64,000 bases of DNA. Source: CAUZIZ01 sp965218775. Its GTDB lineage: Bacteria > Acidobacteriota > UBA6911 > RPQK01 > JAJDTT01. The position numbers were made by a program, and so were the translations under genes. Below the pieces are notes generated by a model. That model ran no database searches, had not been told where the DNA came from, and worked only from the letters and a program-made list of their open reading frames with translations. The stretch lies in contig CBDCLS010000003.1 of the NCBI GenBank assembly GCA_965218775.1, positions 558,001 through 622,000 on the forward strand. Reading direction: 5' to 3'. The first letter of the stretch is position 1. Each line of letters begins with the position of its first letter. Shown one piece after another: positions 53,907 to 62,966 of this stretch.

Positions 53907-56585
53907 TCACTTCCCTGTTGGCACCAGGCGCTTGAGTTCTTCGAACCAGTTTTGCACGACATGCAGTCGGGTCGGGTCCGGTGGGTGGGTACCCTTGACG
54001 ACGTACAGGTAACGCCCATCGCTGGAGACATCGTAGGAGACGCCGGGGGTGTCCACGTAGTCGGTCTCAAAAGCAAGCTCGGGTGGGTCCCATTGGAGCC
54101 GAGGATGGGTTGAGATCCGCACAACCATCCAGCGATGTCCCACGTGGTAAAAGAGTTCTCCAGAGGGGGCCCAAACGGGCTCCATGGCGCCCTCGGTTGA
54201 AACCTGGTACACCTGCTCCCCGTCCGGGAAGGATCGAATCCAGATCTCCTGCTGGCCCGTCTCGTCTGAGAAGTAGGCCACCCAGCGCCCATCCGGGGAG
54301 AAAGTGGGGTGCCAGTACCGTACGCCTGGTGGAGGTTCCAGCCATTTGATATTCGGCTGCTGCCCCACAAAAAGGAACCCAAGCCCTTTGCGGATAATGT
54401 CGTTAAAAACCAAGGTGCTCCCATCCGGTGACCAATCACCAAGCCGCAGCTGGCCACTGTCAAGTGCTATGAGCTCCCTCTCCTCTTGAGCACCCAGGCG
54501 CCTTTCGACAATCGACCTCTTTTCACCCTCCCGGACTATGAAAGTAATGCTGTCTTCACTAGGATTCCACTTTGGCCATCCCCTTTGGCCGGTTCCTACC
54601 AATCTGTGACCCTCCCCCCTTTGTAGGTCATAAATCCAGACGTAGTCTTTGACGTCCGCCACCTGAACGGCCAGTCGCTGATTGTTCGGTGACAGTTCTA
54701 CGACGCCGTAGACCCTCTCCGGAACAGGCAGCAACTCCGTTTTCCCATCCCTGCCCACCCGGGCGATGCGACCCACCGAGACATCCCCGCCAGGGCAATA
54801 GACCACGGTTCCGGTATCTGAGAAGCTCACCTGAACCTGGGCGAAAAGCGAGTCCACTGTCATCCCATGCAGCACCGGTTGGGGCTCGCCTAGGACTTCC
54901 AGGTGCTCGAGATCAAACGGAACGGCCATCAAGACCCCGGTTCGAGCAAAGAGCAGATGGCCGGAGGGAACATAGCGGGCGTCGTAACCACCCTCGATCA
55001 AGAGTTTCCTCTCCAGCGTCTGAAGAGAAAGCGCATAAACGCTTGAGAAATCCTCCCTGATACTGGTCGAACTTCTCACTGTCACAAGCGCCCAGTGACC
55101 ATCCGGAAGAATCTGGTCGAAGTGGTCTTGAATACGACCAATCGTCCTGGCTTCCCCCCCGCCGGCCGGGACGGACATCAAAACCCGTCCTTCGACGGCC
55201 CCGAAGTAGATCATGCCGTCGCCCGCCCACGTGGCCCGGATCGGGGTTTGTGCTTCGCAAAGGGTGATCGGGCCTCCCCCGTGCAACGAGATCTTCTTCA
55301 CCCTGTCGAGCGTCAGGAATCCCACCCAGTTGCTGTCGGGAGAAAAGAAAGGGTGGATCGCTCCCTCCGTACCCACTATCGGCGCGATTTCCAAGCTGTC
55401 CATCGACCTGAGATAAAGTTGTGTCCCCCGGGCCGTCCTGCCCACAAAAGCCAGCTTCCTCGCATCAGGAGACAGGGCGATCAGCGTTGGGTCGAAGGCA
55501 TAAGTTGAACCGAACCCGAGCGGCGAGGTCGAAGGCAGGGTGATCTCGGTCCGCGTCAATGGTTGTGTATCCCTGATTATGGGTGGCTGATTCCAGAGCA
55601 TGAGGGCGACAATCACCACCATAACGGCCGCAAATGTCCACGGAATCGCTCGCTTCCATCGGTCGGGCTGCGGTCGGGCTGTGACATCGACCTCATAGGC
55701 TGAAGGTTCGGCCAGGTATTCCTCCATGCCAAGCCTGTCGCCGGTCAGCTCTTCCAGATTGACCCGCACGTCATCAATGTGCTGGTAGCGCCGCCGCGGC
55801 TCCTTGGCTAACATCTTTCTGACGGTGTGTTGGAGAACTGGAGGGACCTCTTTCACATGTCGGGATAAAGAAGCCGGTGCTTCATTCAAAATCGCATTGC
55901 CTGTCTCCATCGACTGAGATTTCTTGAAAGGATGCACCCTCGTGAGCATCTCATAGAGCACGATCCCAAAGGAAAAGATGTCCGATCGCGTGTCCACCTC
56001 TCCCCCCCGCAGCTGTTCCGGGGACATATAGGCCAACGTGCCCAGTGTGGCACCCGTTCGGGTTGGACTGGTGGTGAGGGTCTTTTCCTGACTGCCTCCA
56101 TCCTGTGCGGCAGTCAGCCGCTTGGCCAGCCCAAAGTCCATGACCTTCACGTGCCCTTCAGGCGTGAGCATGATGTTCGCGGGCTTCAGATCCCTGTGGA
56201 CGATGTTCTGTTTATGGGCAGCCTCCAGGGCCTCGGCAATCTCCGTCGCTTTCTGAAGGGAATCTCTCAGCTCCAGTGGACCCTTCGCCAGCCGGTCCTT
56301 CAGGGACTGGCCTGCGACGTACTCCATCGAGATGAAGGACTGCTCCCCGTCTTCGCCGACCTCATGGATATGGCAGACGTAGGGGTGAGCTAGCGCAGCA
56401 GCCGATCTTGCTTCCCGCAGGAAGCGCTGCTGCGCAATTGGGTCTTGCTGCATTTCCTGGGAGGGGAACTTGAGAGCGACCTTGCGATCGAGAGGGCCGG
56501 TGTCTTGGGCTAGATAGACCTCACCCATGCCGCCTTCACCGAGTTTTTCCAGGATGCGATAGTGCGAGATGGTTTGGCCGATCAC
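53907..56585 (-). CDS. Serine/threonine kinase 3 with transmembrane helix and PD40 propeller
   Basis: Start GTG 56585 (VIGQTISHYRILEKLGEGGM), like its paralogues. About 892 residues. Kinase domain about 8-275 with all motifs: GEGGMGEVYLAQDTGPL, VALKFPSQEM, NIVHRDLKPANIMLTPEGHV, MDFGLAKRL, LAYMSPEQLRGGEVDTRSDI, FSFGIVLYEMLTRVHPF. A membrane helix (AIPWTFAAVMVVIVALMLW) near 325, then a TolB/PD40-type propeller (VELSPNNQRLAVQVADVKDY, HPTFSPDGRWVAYFSDETGQ) that ends VVQNWFEELKRLVPTGK. Cytoplasmic kinase with extracytoplasmic propeller sensor; ligand unknown. The only intact kinase of the group. Confidence 0.92.
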   Translation of the reverse strand: MIGQTISHYRILEKLGEGGMGEVYLAQDTGPLDRKVALKFPSQEMQQDPIAQQRFLREARSAAALAHPYVCHIHEVGEDGEQSFISMEYVAGQSLKDRLAKGPLELRDSLQKATEIAEALEAAHKQNIVHRDLKPANIMLTPEGHVKVMDFGLAKRLTAAQDGGSQEKTLTTSPTRTGATLGTLAYMSPEQLRGGEVDTRSDIFSFGIVLYEMLTRVHPFKKSQSMETGNAILNEAPASLSRHVKEVPPVLQHTVRKMLAKEPRRRYQHIDDVRVNLEELTGDRLGMEEYLAEPSAYEVDVTARPQPDRWKRAIPWTFAAVMVVIVALMLWNQPPIIRDTQPLTRTEITLPSTSPLGFGSTYAFDPTLIALSPDARKLAFVGRTARGTQLYLRSMDSLEIAPIVGTEGAIHPFFSPDSNWVGFLTLDRVKKISLHGGGPITLCEAQTPIRATWAGDGMIYFGAVEGRVLMSVPAGGGEARTIGRIQDHFDQILPDGHWALVTVRSSTSIREDFSSVYALSLQTLERKLLIEGGYDARYVPSGHLLFARTGVLMAVPFDLEHLEVLGEPQPVLHGMTVDSLFAQVQVSFSDTGTVVYCPGGDVSVGRIARVGRDGKTELLPVPERVYGVVELSPNNQRLAVQVADVKDYVWIYDLQRGEGHRLVGTGQRGWPKWNPSEDSITFIVREGEKRSIVERRLGAQEERELIALDSGQLRLGDWSPDGSTLVFNDIIRKGLGFLFVGQQPNIKWLEPPPGVRYWHPTFSPDGRWVAYFSDETGQQEIWIRSFPDGEQVYQVSTEGAMEPVWAPSGELFYHVGHRWMVVRISTHPRLQWDPPELAFETDYVDTPGVSYDVSSDGRYLYVVKGTHPPDPTRLHVVQNWFEELKRLVPTGK

Positions 56586-56623
56586 CGCGGGGCCTCCGAG
56601 CTGCAAGGGGACTTATTTAGCAA

Positions 56624-56652
56624 ATACTAGAGCCTTGGGCCTGGAAGGGCAA
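56624..56652 (-). promoter_or_regulatory. Candidate sigma-70-type promoter of kinase 3
   Basis: TTGCCC (56647-56652), 17-bp spacer, TAGTAT (56624-56629), 39 bp before the GTG. Spacer almost identical to that of kinase 2. Confidence 0.6.
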
Positions 56653-57007
56653 TCTCCAGAGGATTGATGGGAATTGGATCGATACATGGGTTTACCCTGC
56701 CTTGAATCAGGGCAGGCTGAGCCGCGAGCTATGAACACCGATCAGATTGCTCCACGAATATCAGCGGGGGGAACCGGTGGCCTCGATACAGTGATCGCAT
56801 GCGTCAACTGTCGCCGAGTCCGGCACAATTTGACAAAACCGTCCCGACAAACGCATGGCTATGTCCAATCTAAGCCGCAGAAAAAGCACCTGTAAGATAC
56901 AGCGACCAAATGACTAGAAAAAATGCTATGTAGTGACTGAGGTAATTTACATACTCAAGTAGCTTTTGTGAGGAGCACCATGCCGCGAATCCAATGTACA
57001 CCGATGT
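56653..57007. other. Intergenic, no supported gene
   Basis: Nothing recognised. Composition becomes AT-richer toward 57.0 kb. Confidence 0.4.
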
Positions 57008-57460
57008 TCATAAAGCAAAATGGATGTATTCCAGCCGGGTATCCATATAGTCAAGTATCCCGGTTTCTTTGGTTTCGAGACCGCTACTGATCACAATCGC
57101 AGGCAAGCCGATAACAAGAAACGCAAGAAAGAACATCTTTGACAGAGTGACAATTGATCCAACCCTATTTGTTCTCAAAACAGCCAAGGTGGGCGGAAGG
57201 AAAGTGATGGAGGCTAGCCAAATATCATCAGACTCTACTTGGCTAATGCTCCAATTATCCAGAGGGATCCATTGGAAACACAAGTCTGTGAGTGATTTTG
57301 TTACAACCCTAAATTCTTGCACAATACCTAGCAACCAATCGGTCGGTGACAACCAACCTTTGTTGGAACCAAACCTGAGGCTCCCCAATGTCAGTGTGAT
57401 CGCAAAGAAGACTTTACTGAAAAGAAGCTTCCAAAGACTTACATTCATCTCAACCGACAT
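57008..57460 (-). CDS. Hypothetical membrane protein
   Basis: 150 residues with hydrophobic stretches (LLFSKVFFAITLTLGSL, LASITFLPPTLAVLR, MFFLAFLVIGLPAIVISSGL), consistent with three membrane helices. No family recognised. AT-rich compared with neighbours and isolated, so it may be acquired or a fragment. An overlapping plus-strand frame of similar length lacks protein-like character. Confidence 0.45.
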   Translation of the reverse strand: MSVEMNVSLWKLLFSKVFFAITLTLGSLRFGSNKGWLSPTDWLLGIVQEFRVVTKSLTDLCFQWIPLDNWSISQVESDDIWLASITFLPPTLAVLRTNRVGSIVTLSKMFFLAFLVIGLPAIVISSGLETKETGILDYMDTRLEYIHFAL

Positions 57461-57789
57461 TCCTCATATCAACTTCGGATGTGAGTTCCTCTGACCTCTC
57501 CCGGATGAATGATCAACATCTGTCAGCTCCAACCTTGAATCAACCGTTCTTTCCCCATCTCTCGGATTAGAAGGGCGTGTGATCACTTGCTACGGATTCT
57601 TCAGAATGAATTAGGACTATGCTATTCCCAGTAATCAGGGGATTGCAATCAATCTCGCAGATTCCCAGCCTGAAACGTTATTGGTAGTGATTGCAATGGA
57701 TCACTGGAAGGGACCCCTGAACCTGGAAATCGGCGACACTGGAGGCGAAGGGATGCGGAACGAGCAGGGCATGATGCTGATCCTCTGGG
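57461..57789. other. Intergenic, no supported gene
   Basis: No gene, repeat or clear hairpin identified. Confidence 0.35.
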
Positions 57790-57996
57790 ATGAAGGGCAA
57801 GGTGATCACGAGAAGCGAGAATCTTCTGGCTCATGCGGCAAGGAAGGCTGGGATGCCCATCACTGCGGAGCCATGGGCTCTGGTGGAGTTTGAGAACGGC
57901 TATCGGCTGGTGGTGGATAGCAGGGCGCAATTCGAAAGATCAGATAGGAAGGGCGGACCTTCTAAGACAAGCACCGGGAGTTTCCGGCTCACTTAG
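57790..57996 (+). CDS. Small hypothetical protein, doubtful
   Basis: 68 residues (MKGKVITRSENLLAHAARKA, GMPITAEPWALVEFENGYRL, VVDSRAQFERSD). The first 50 residues look protein-like; the end does not. It might be a fragment of a small regulator. No partner seen. Confidence 0.25.
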   Translation: MKGKVITRSENLLAHAARKAGMPITAEPWALVEFENGYRLVVDSRAQFERSDRKGGPSKTSTGSFRLT

Positions 57997-58067
57997 GGGG
58001 GTGTGATAGTCGGCACCACAGACAGCGTCCGATTTGATCGCAATCGAACGACCGGTTCCGCCTGAGG

Positions 58068-58198
58068 CTGTGTGAAAAGTCCAAAACCTCTTTGATTTAG
58101 GGGTCTCTTTACCCTTCCTGCGACGGAGATCGTGGCTTACACGCGATCCTATGAAGTCAAAATTTCAAATCCGAAATCATGAATGACTTTTCACACAG
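58068..58198. mobile_element. MITE, 131 bp, TIR CTGTGTGAAAAGTC (copy B)
   Basis: Ends at 58068-58081 and 58185-58198; interior same length and orientation as copy A at 31779 with about one mismatch. Upstream lies GCGTCCGATTTGATCGCAAT, also found upstream of the solo end at 16.87 kb and, reversed, downstream of copy A, so it inserts next to a second repeat family. Confidence 0.8.
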
Positions 58199-58201
58199 CC
58201 T

Positions 58202-58354
58202 CGCCTAGAAGCGGACGTTCAAGTTTCCCGGCGGAAACGTCGAATGAACTACTTTGAGATTGCAGAAAACCAGAGGCTCCTTTCGCCTAAAAGCGGACAT
58301 TCAAGTTTTCCGCGGAGGCGTCGAATGGACGACCCTGAGATTGCAGAAAACCAG
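58202..58354 (+). repeat. Two tandem 71-72 bp repeats
   Basis: Unit 1 (58202-58273) and unit 2 (58284-58354) share CGCCTA(G/A)AAGCGGAC, TTCAAGTTT, CGTCGAATG and GAGATTGCAGAAAACCAG. A single partial copy is at 17821 and the first motif recurs at 7074. Confidence 0.65.
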
Positions 58355-58550
58355 ATCTGGAAATGCCTTCTAGCCCCGGCACTTCTCCGGCAAGGGCGAT
58401 ACGTCCAAGTGGCTTAGGTGATCGAAGCCGCACACTAGATCTTGAGTCTTTCGAGCGACTACGTGAAATCTGACGAAAACCATTCGAAAAGGAGGGAAAG
58501 AAGCGATCTGCCTGGATATCCCGCCCGTCTTACTCCACCGAGAAGCTCTG

Positions 58551-58919
58551 CAGTTCCACCGAGACCGGGAAGAAAGGTCCAGATCTCCACGACTGGAGGA
58601 TGGTCTCCGGCTTGGTCAGGAGACGGTTCGGAGCTGCTCTTCCGTATTCCTCGTCCTTCTAAGAAGATGATGGCGGTTGAGATCGAGGTCAGTGGGAGTA
58701 GCTTGAAACCGGGCAAACCAGCTTTGCTGTTCGAGGGAAAGTACATAAGCATGAATCCAATCCGGAGCTACGATGTGACCCCGGACGGGCAGCGCTTCTT
58801 GATGATTCCATACGGAGGCGAGGGAAAACCAAGCCAGGCATGACGCGTATTTTGGAAACAAGGTGAGTGTGGTCATCAATTGGTTTGAGGAACTCAAGCG
58901 GCTGGTTCCAATCGGCTAG
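58551..58919 (+). pseudogene. C-terminal tail of a kinase/PD40 propeller protein
   Basis: Reads GRKVQISTTGGWSPAWSGDG, SELLFR, MMAVEIEVSG, YDVTPDGQRFLMIPYGGEGK and then, after a frameshift near 58845, VVINWFEELKRLVPIG to a TAG at 58917. These are the last propeller blade and terminal tail seen in kinases 2 and 3. The kinase and the rest of the propeller are absent. Opposite orientation to the other kinases. Confidence 0.75.
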
Positions 58920-59070
58920 ATGATCGATTCCGAAGTAGCATGGCAATTGCAGGTGGATCTTGCGCGGCGAGGTCAAGGCGGGAGGAGGAAGAGCGGTTGA
59001 GCTTGCCGACTCGCCCTGGAACGCCCGTCAGAATCTCATGTAGAAGAATTCGTGAGGAAGCGGAGACCCC

Positions 59071-60378
59071 TCAGGCTACTATCCCTTCTTGACCTATTTC
59101 CTGGGCGTTTCGCCCAAACACGCGGCCGGCAAAAATGCTGCAAAAAGCCATGGCTGTGGCGACGACGATCGTGATGATGCTGAGATATTGGATCTGCACG
59201 TGCAACAGCTGCAAGCCCATCATCAGGAAGATGCTTAACCCCTTGGCTAATCGCTGAACGAACATGTTTGTGAATGCCCGCGCCTTGTATTTTTCATCCG
59301 GTGTCGTGACCACATAGAGAGACTCGCGAGCCGTCTGCTGAATGGAGTAGTTCAAGCCGTTGTGGGAGATGTTCATACAGCTGGCGGCAAAGAGAGTCGG
59401 TACGGCAAGAAAAGCAGCCGAGAAGCCAAATATGCTAAGAGGAAGGACGAGAAGGGCGGCGACCAAACCCAGTCGTCGCATGACCAAGCTCACGAAAAAG
59501 AACTGCACGATGACGGATAGGGCATTGGTGTAGAAGCGGACATCGGTGAATCCCACTTGCGTAGCTGCTACACCCGACAAATCCTCCATCATAATACTGA
59601 GTTGATAATCCATCACCTGAGATGCCATTTCGTAAAAGGCCATTATTCCAACGATAGCGGCCAGGTATCTAGATCGCATCACCAGTTTCGCGCCTTCGAT
59701 CACGGCGTTTGTCTTCGCTTTTTCCACTCTCTTTTCGGCTCTTTCGGAGGACACAACAAAGGAACGCCGAAAAGCATTGGAACGGGAAACGGTTCTCTCG
59801 AGGGCAAAAGTGACGAGAATGATGCTGGCCATCATAGCCGCGCCGACGAAAATGAGAGCTTGCATTCCGATCACTTCCAGGAGCAATTTCGTGATGCCCG
59901 TGCCGACGAAGCCGCCCACGATCCCTCCACCGCCGACGATGCCAAAAAGTCTCTTGGCTTGATCGGGGCTGGAAAGGTCGGTCGCGTAGGCCCAGAAGCC
60001 TACCACCAGCAGTGTCGTCACCAGATCTACAACCAGGTAAAAGGTCCAGATCGATATACCACTGGGCTCTCCCAAGGTGACCGAGAGTGAGATGAAGCAG
60101 ATGACAAAGAAGAGACAGATCACATAGATCATCCGTTGTCGCGGCAACCGGTTGTAGAGATAGGTGAAGACGATGACACCGAGGGCCGCCATTACGATGT
60201 TGGCTAGCTTGGCATACAGCTCGACATCCGCGCCAAATTCCTCGACGAACAGTCCTCTCTTGATGGGATACAACGATTGGAAAACGGCGATAACAAGAAA
60301 AAAGAAAAGAAAAAGAAGAACGGTGACAGAGAACTCGCCCTTCTTGATTTCGGCAACTTCCCGAATCGGGTTCCTCAT
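59071..60378 (-). CDS. Npt1/Npt2-like (ADP/ATP translocase-like) membrane transporter
   Basis: 435 residues, 12 predicted membrane segments (for example VTVLLFLFFFLVIAVFQSLY, MIYVICLFFVICFISLSVTL, LAAIVGIMAFYEMASQVMDY, ALSVIVQFFFVSLVMRRLGL). Family hints: an early PIKRGLFVEEFGADVELYAK, the FGIVGGGGIVGGFVGTGITK loop and NISHNGLNYSIQQTARESLY, which resemble the bacterial NTP/NDP translocase-like MFS branch. In free-living bacteria the substrate is unknown. Divergent from its neighbours, no operon. Confidence 0.75.
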   Translation of the reverse strand: MRNPIREVAEIKKGEFSVTVLLFLFFFLVIAVFQSLYPIKRGLFVEEFGADVELYAKLANIVMAALGVIVFTYLYNRLPRQRMIYVICLFFVICFISLSVTLGEPSGISIWTFYLVVDLVTTLLVVGFWAYATDLSSPDQAKRLFGIVGGGGIVGGFVGTGITKLLLEVIGMQALIFVGAAMMASIILVTFALERTVSRSNAFRRSFVVSSERAEKRVEKAKTNAVIEGAKLVMRSRYLAAIVGIMAFYEMASQVMDYQLSIMMEDLSGVAATQVGFTDVRFYTNALSVIVQFFFVSLVMRRLGLVAALLVLPLSIFGFSAAFLAVPTLFAASCMNISHNGLNYSIQQTARESLYVVTTPDEKYKARAFTNMFVQRLAKGLSIFLMMGLQLLHVQIQYLSIITIVVATAMAFCSIFAGRVFGRNAQEIGQEGIVA

Positions 60379-60540
60379 CTCCTCTTTTCTCTTTCCCCTG
60401 CTCGCGACTCGATCTGTGCGCTGTCCGGATGGCGCTGGAGTTCTCGGTGCTGATTGCCCCTCATGCCTGCTTCACCGTCGTTAGGTTAGCACGGCATGGC
60501 CTGTTTGATTGACCTCAAATCTCACGTGTAATGGCACAGA

Positions 60541-60594
60541 TCTGACCGTACAAACAGTGTCAGAGTAGATCACCCTTGAACGGCCGCTTTCGCC
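60541..60594 (+). repeat. Dispersed hairpin composite
   Basis: CTGACCGTACAAACAGTGTC with AGAG, then TTGAACGGCCGCTTTCGCC, abutting the truncated MITE at 60600. Clearest copy of the composite. Confidence 0.65.
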
Positions 60595-60599
60595 TGAGA

Positions 60600-60705
60600 C
60601 TGTGTGAAAAGTCATTCATGATTTCGGATTTGAAATTTTGACTTCATAGGATCGCGTGCAAGCCACGATCTCCGTCGTAGGAAGGGTAAAGAGACCCCTA
60701 AATCA
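60600..60705. mobile_element. Truncated MITE (copy C), inverted
   Basis: Starts CTGTGTGAAAAGTC and follows the complement of copies A/B to CCCCTAAATCA, then diverges; about 25 bp including the far end are missing. Confidence 0.75.
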
Positions 60706-61291
60706 GTCATCTTGTCTCTGTCTCCCCGGAGACGAGCTAGCTGCGCAAGGATGACGAGTATTGTTGTCCGGACATCGGGATGTAGGGGTACCGACCAGAT
60801 TGCTGCAGAAATGTACGCCAAGGGGAGCTGGTCTCTACCTGGGCGTCTTCAAGCTCTCGACGATAAGTCCAATAGAGTGAGCGATTTCTATGTCAAGCTG
60901 ACCTCAAAACCACCCTGGCGGCAGGGGGGGGGGGGGAACCTGAGCACCAAATGGAAGTTGGAGGGCGTGGCGCGCACACTCCACACGCCCTTCTATTTAA
61001 AGCACTTGCTGGCCGCTGTTGATGGCTTAGCTTGCAAAATTACACGAATCTGGTCGGTACCCTTCCAGCGGATGCGGTTCGGAGTAGCAACGAGATATCC
61101 CGACAGTTTCCAGTGGATCGCCGGTAAGTCGTCGCTTAGGTGTGCGTTACGCTATTCGCGGTCGCGGCTCGATTCTATTGGCTTAAAAGCGTTCTCAGGG
61201 CGTGTCAAGCCAAAGCAAGGTCCCGGCGTCTAGAGTGGGCTTTTGAGAATTTTCTCGAATGATCCGGCTTGCAGCTGGCGGTGGGACTAAC

Positions 61292-62952
61292 TTAGTTCTC
61301 ATCCGGGAACCCCCGTTTTCTGAGGTTCCATCGGTGGTTTCTTCGACAATACCAGGGTTTCGGGCAGTGACTTCCCTCCGTTTCAGAGGAGGGTTTGCAA
61401 GCTAGTCCTCGAAAGTCGTTTTTAAGAGACACCAATCCTTGAACTCCCGCACCCTAATAGTGGACTCTGAGCTTTCTACAACAGCAAACGAGCCAGGACG
61501 AGCAAGTTGTAACTGAGCACCGAAAGCTGCACATACTGCTGGAAGTGATCCCAGCCCTTCCAGGTGCAGCGGTCGACTCCAAAGACCCGCTTGAGCATCG
61601 AGATGCAGCCTTCGATCCCGGCCCGAAAGCGTCTCAGTTGTCGATAGACCCAGCTGGAACGAACCATATCGGGGACCTTCAAGTTCCTCTTTTTGGCAAA
61701 CGCGACATCTTCGATGCCCTGCTTCTTGCCCCACTGGAGATTGTCCTGGGTAGCGAATCCCCCGTCAAAACTGGCCTGCCGAGGATAGAAGCCGTAGTGC
61801 TCGAAATGGCGTCGGAGCATGGGTTTCAGCTGAGTCTGATCGGCCGGATTCCCGGCCACAACTCGACAGTCCAAGATCAGCGAACTCTTGCCACAGGTCA
61901 AAAACACCTTGTGGCCAAAGACGGTCTCTCTGCCTCCCGTCTGAAGGATGTCGCTATGCTCCTCAAAGATGGAAACGACCTTTTCCTCCGCCGCCACCGT
62001 CTCTCCCCGCAGGATCCGGCGCTCGGTTTGATCGATGACCTGCTGCAGCAACTCCAAATAATGACGCAACTTTCCAGCGATTATCAAACTGTGGCAGTCC
62101 TCCCACTGGGAGGCATTCTCAAGCGCCAACTTGCCATAGTGTCGGGTCTTTTTTGCCACCTTCAGCAGATCGAGGCAAACGACCTTCTTGCGGGCTTTAC
62201 CCCGGACGTTGCGGAGATTGATCACACGACGTTTGGCCCGCCGACAGTGGTCCCGGTAGCTCACTCGATGGGATTGGCCTAAATCTCGTAACAACGCCGT
62301 GACCGTGCGGATCGAATCGTACAACAGCCGGGAATCAAAAGGATGGCGGATGGGGCTGGGGACGTTTGTCGCATCCACCCGGATCTTGTGTCCCTGCTCC
62401 AGTCCTTGGGCCTTCGCCCATTGGACCAGGATCTGCCCGATCCCCTCCCAGGTCGCGGCCTGGATTCGACTGAGGTTCTCCTGCAGACAACTCTTGCCCG
62501 GAGCCCACCCTAAGGGTAAGCGGCAAAACGCCCGAAAGCTCTCGGAGTCGGCTAAGTGAAAGGCCAGCTTCTCGTAGGACAGCTGATGCCAGTTCTTGAG
62601 CACCGCACAACGCAGGAGCTGCTCGGCACTCAGGCCCGGCGAACCGTTTTGGGGATCCACTTTGTCAGACAGATCTTGTAAAACCAGATCCAGGATCTCG
62701 GGATTCTTATCGAGAATCTTCGAGATCGTGCGGAGCTCGTCACTCAAGCGGTGATTGGGCCACACAGGGGCGAGCGGCCTCTGTGGTTCGCTGTTCTTTC
62801 TCATCGTTGGAGCTCCAGTTTTGTCGTAAATCCTTTTCTTTGAGTTAGTTGGCAAACTTATTCTACCAAGAGGACCTGACAAAAACGGAGCTCCTAAATC
62901 TCTTCTTTCCCTTTTATTTCCAGTCACTTACAATCGAACGGACGAGAACTAA
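61292..62952 (-). mobile_element. ISNCY-type insertion sequence (about 1.66 kb)
   Basis: Candidate inverted ends TTAGTTCTCATCCG (61292-61305) and the complement of CGGACGAGAACTAA (62939-62952), matching at 13 of 14 positions, bracket one full-length transposase. A clean target duplication is not evident, so the exact boundaries are uncertain by a few bases. Confidence 0.65.
61476..62804 (-). CDS. ISNCY-family-type transposase
   Basis: Start ATG 62804 (MRKNSEPQRPLAPVWPNHRL). About 442 residues. N-terminal helical domain (LSAEQLLRCAVLKNWHQLSY, FRAFCRLPLGWAPGKSCLQE) and an RNase-H-like core with Asp in IRVDATNVPSPIRHPFDSRL, Asp in RQASFDGGFATQDNLQWGKK and Glu in FRAGIEGCISMLKRVFGVDR. No stop or frameshift. 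Family name rests on recalled resemblance. Confidence 0.82.
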   Translation of the reverse strand: MRKNSEPQRPLAPVWPNHRLSDELRTISKILDKNPEILDLVLQDLSDKVDPQNGSPGLSAEQLLRCAVLKNWHQLSYEKLAFHLADSESFRAFCRLPLGWAPGKSCLQENLSRIQAATWEGIGQILVQWAKAQGLEQGHKIRVDATNVPSPIRHPFDSRLLYDSIRTVTALLRDLGQSHRVSYRDHCRRAKRRVINLRNVRGKARKKVVCLDLLKVAKKTRHYGKLALENASQWEDCHSLIIAGKLRHYLELLQQVIDQTERRILRGETVAAEEKVVSIFEEHSDILQTGGRETVFGHKVFLTCGKSSLILDCRVVAGNPADQTQLKPMLRRHFEHYGFYPRQASFDGGFATQDNLQWGKKQGIEDVAFAKKRNLKVPDMVRSSWVYRQLRRFRAGIEGCISMLKRVFGVDRCTWKGWDHFQQYVQLSVLSYNLLVLARLLL

Positions 62953-62966
62953 CTTAGGAGCATCTT

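Larger units (their letters stand above)
60379..61291. other. Long intergenic region with repeats, no convincing gene
   Basis: Contains the dispersed hairpin composite at 60541-60594 and the truncated MITE at 60600. An open frame at 60712-61233 has basic, low-complexity composition and spans a G10 run (60927-60936), so I do not accept it as a gene. Confidence 0.5.

Noticed and set aside
57069..57494. 141-codon plus-strand frame opposite the hypothetical membrane protein
   Set aside because: The minus-strand frame has coherent hydrophobic segments; the plus-strand one does not.
60712..61233. 173-codon plus-strand frame
   Set aside because: Starts inside MITE debris, crosses a G10 run and has no protein-like pattern.
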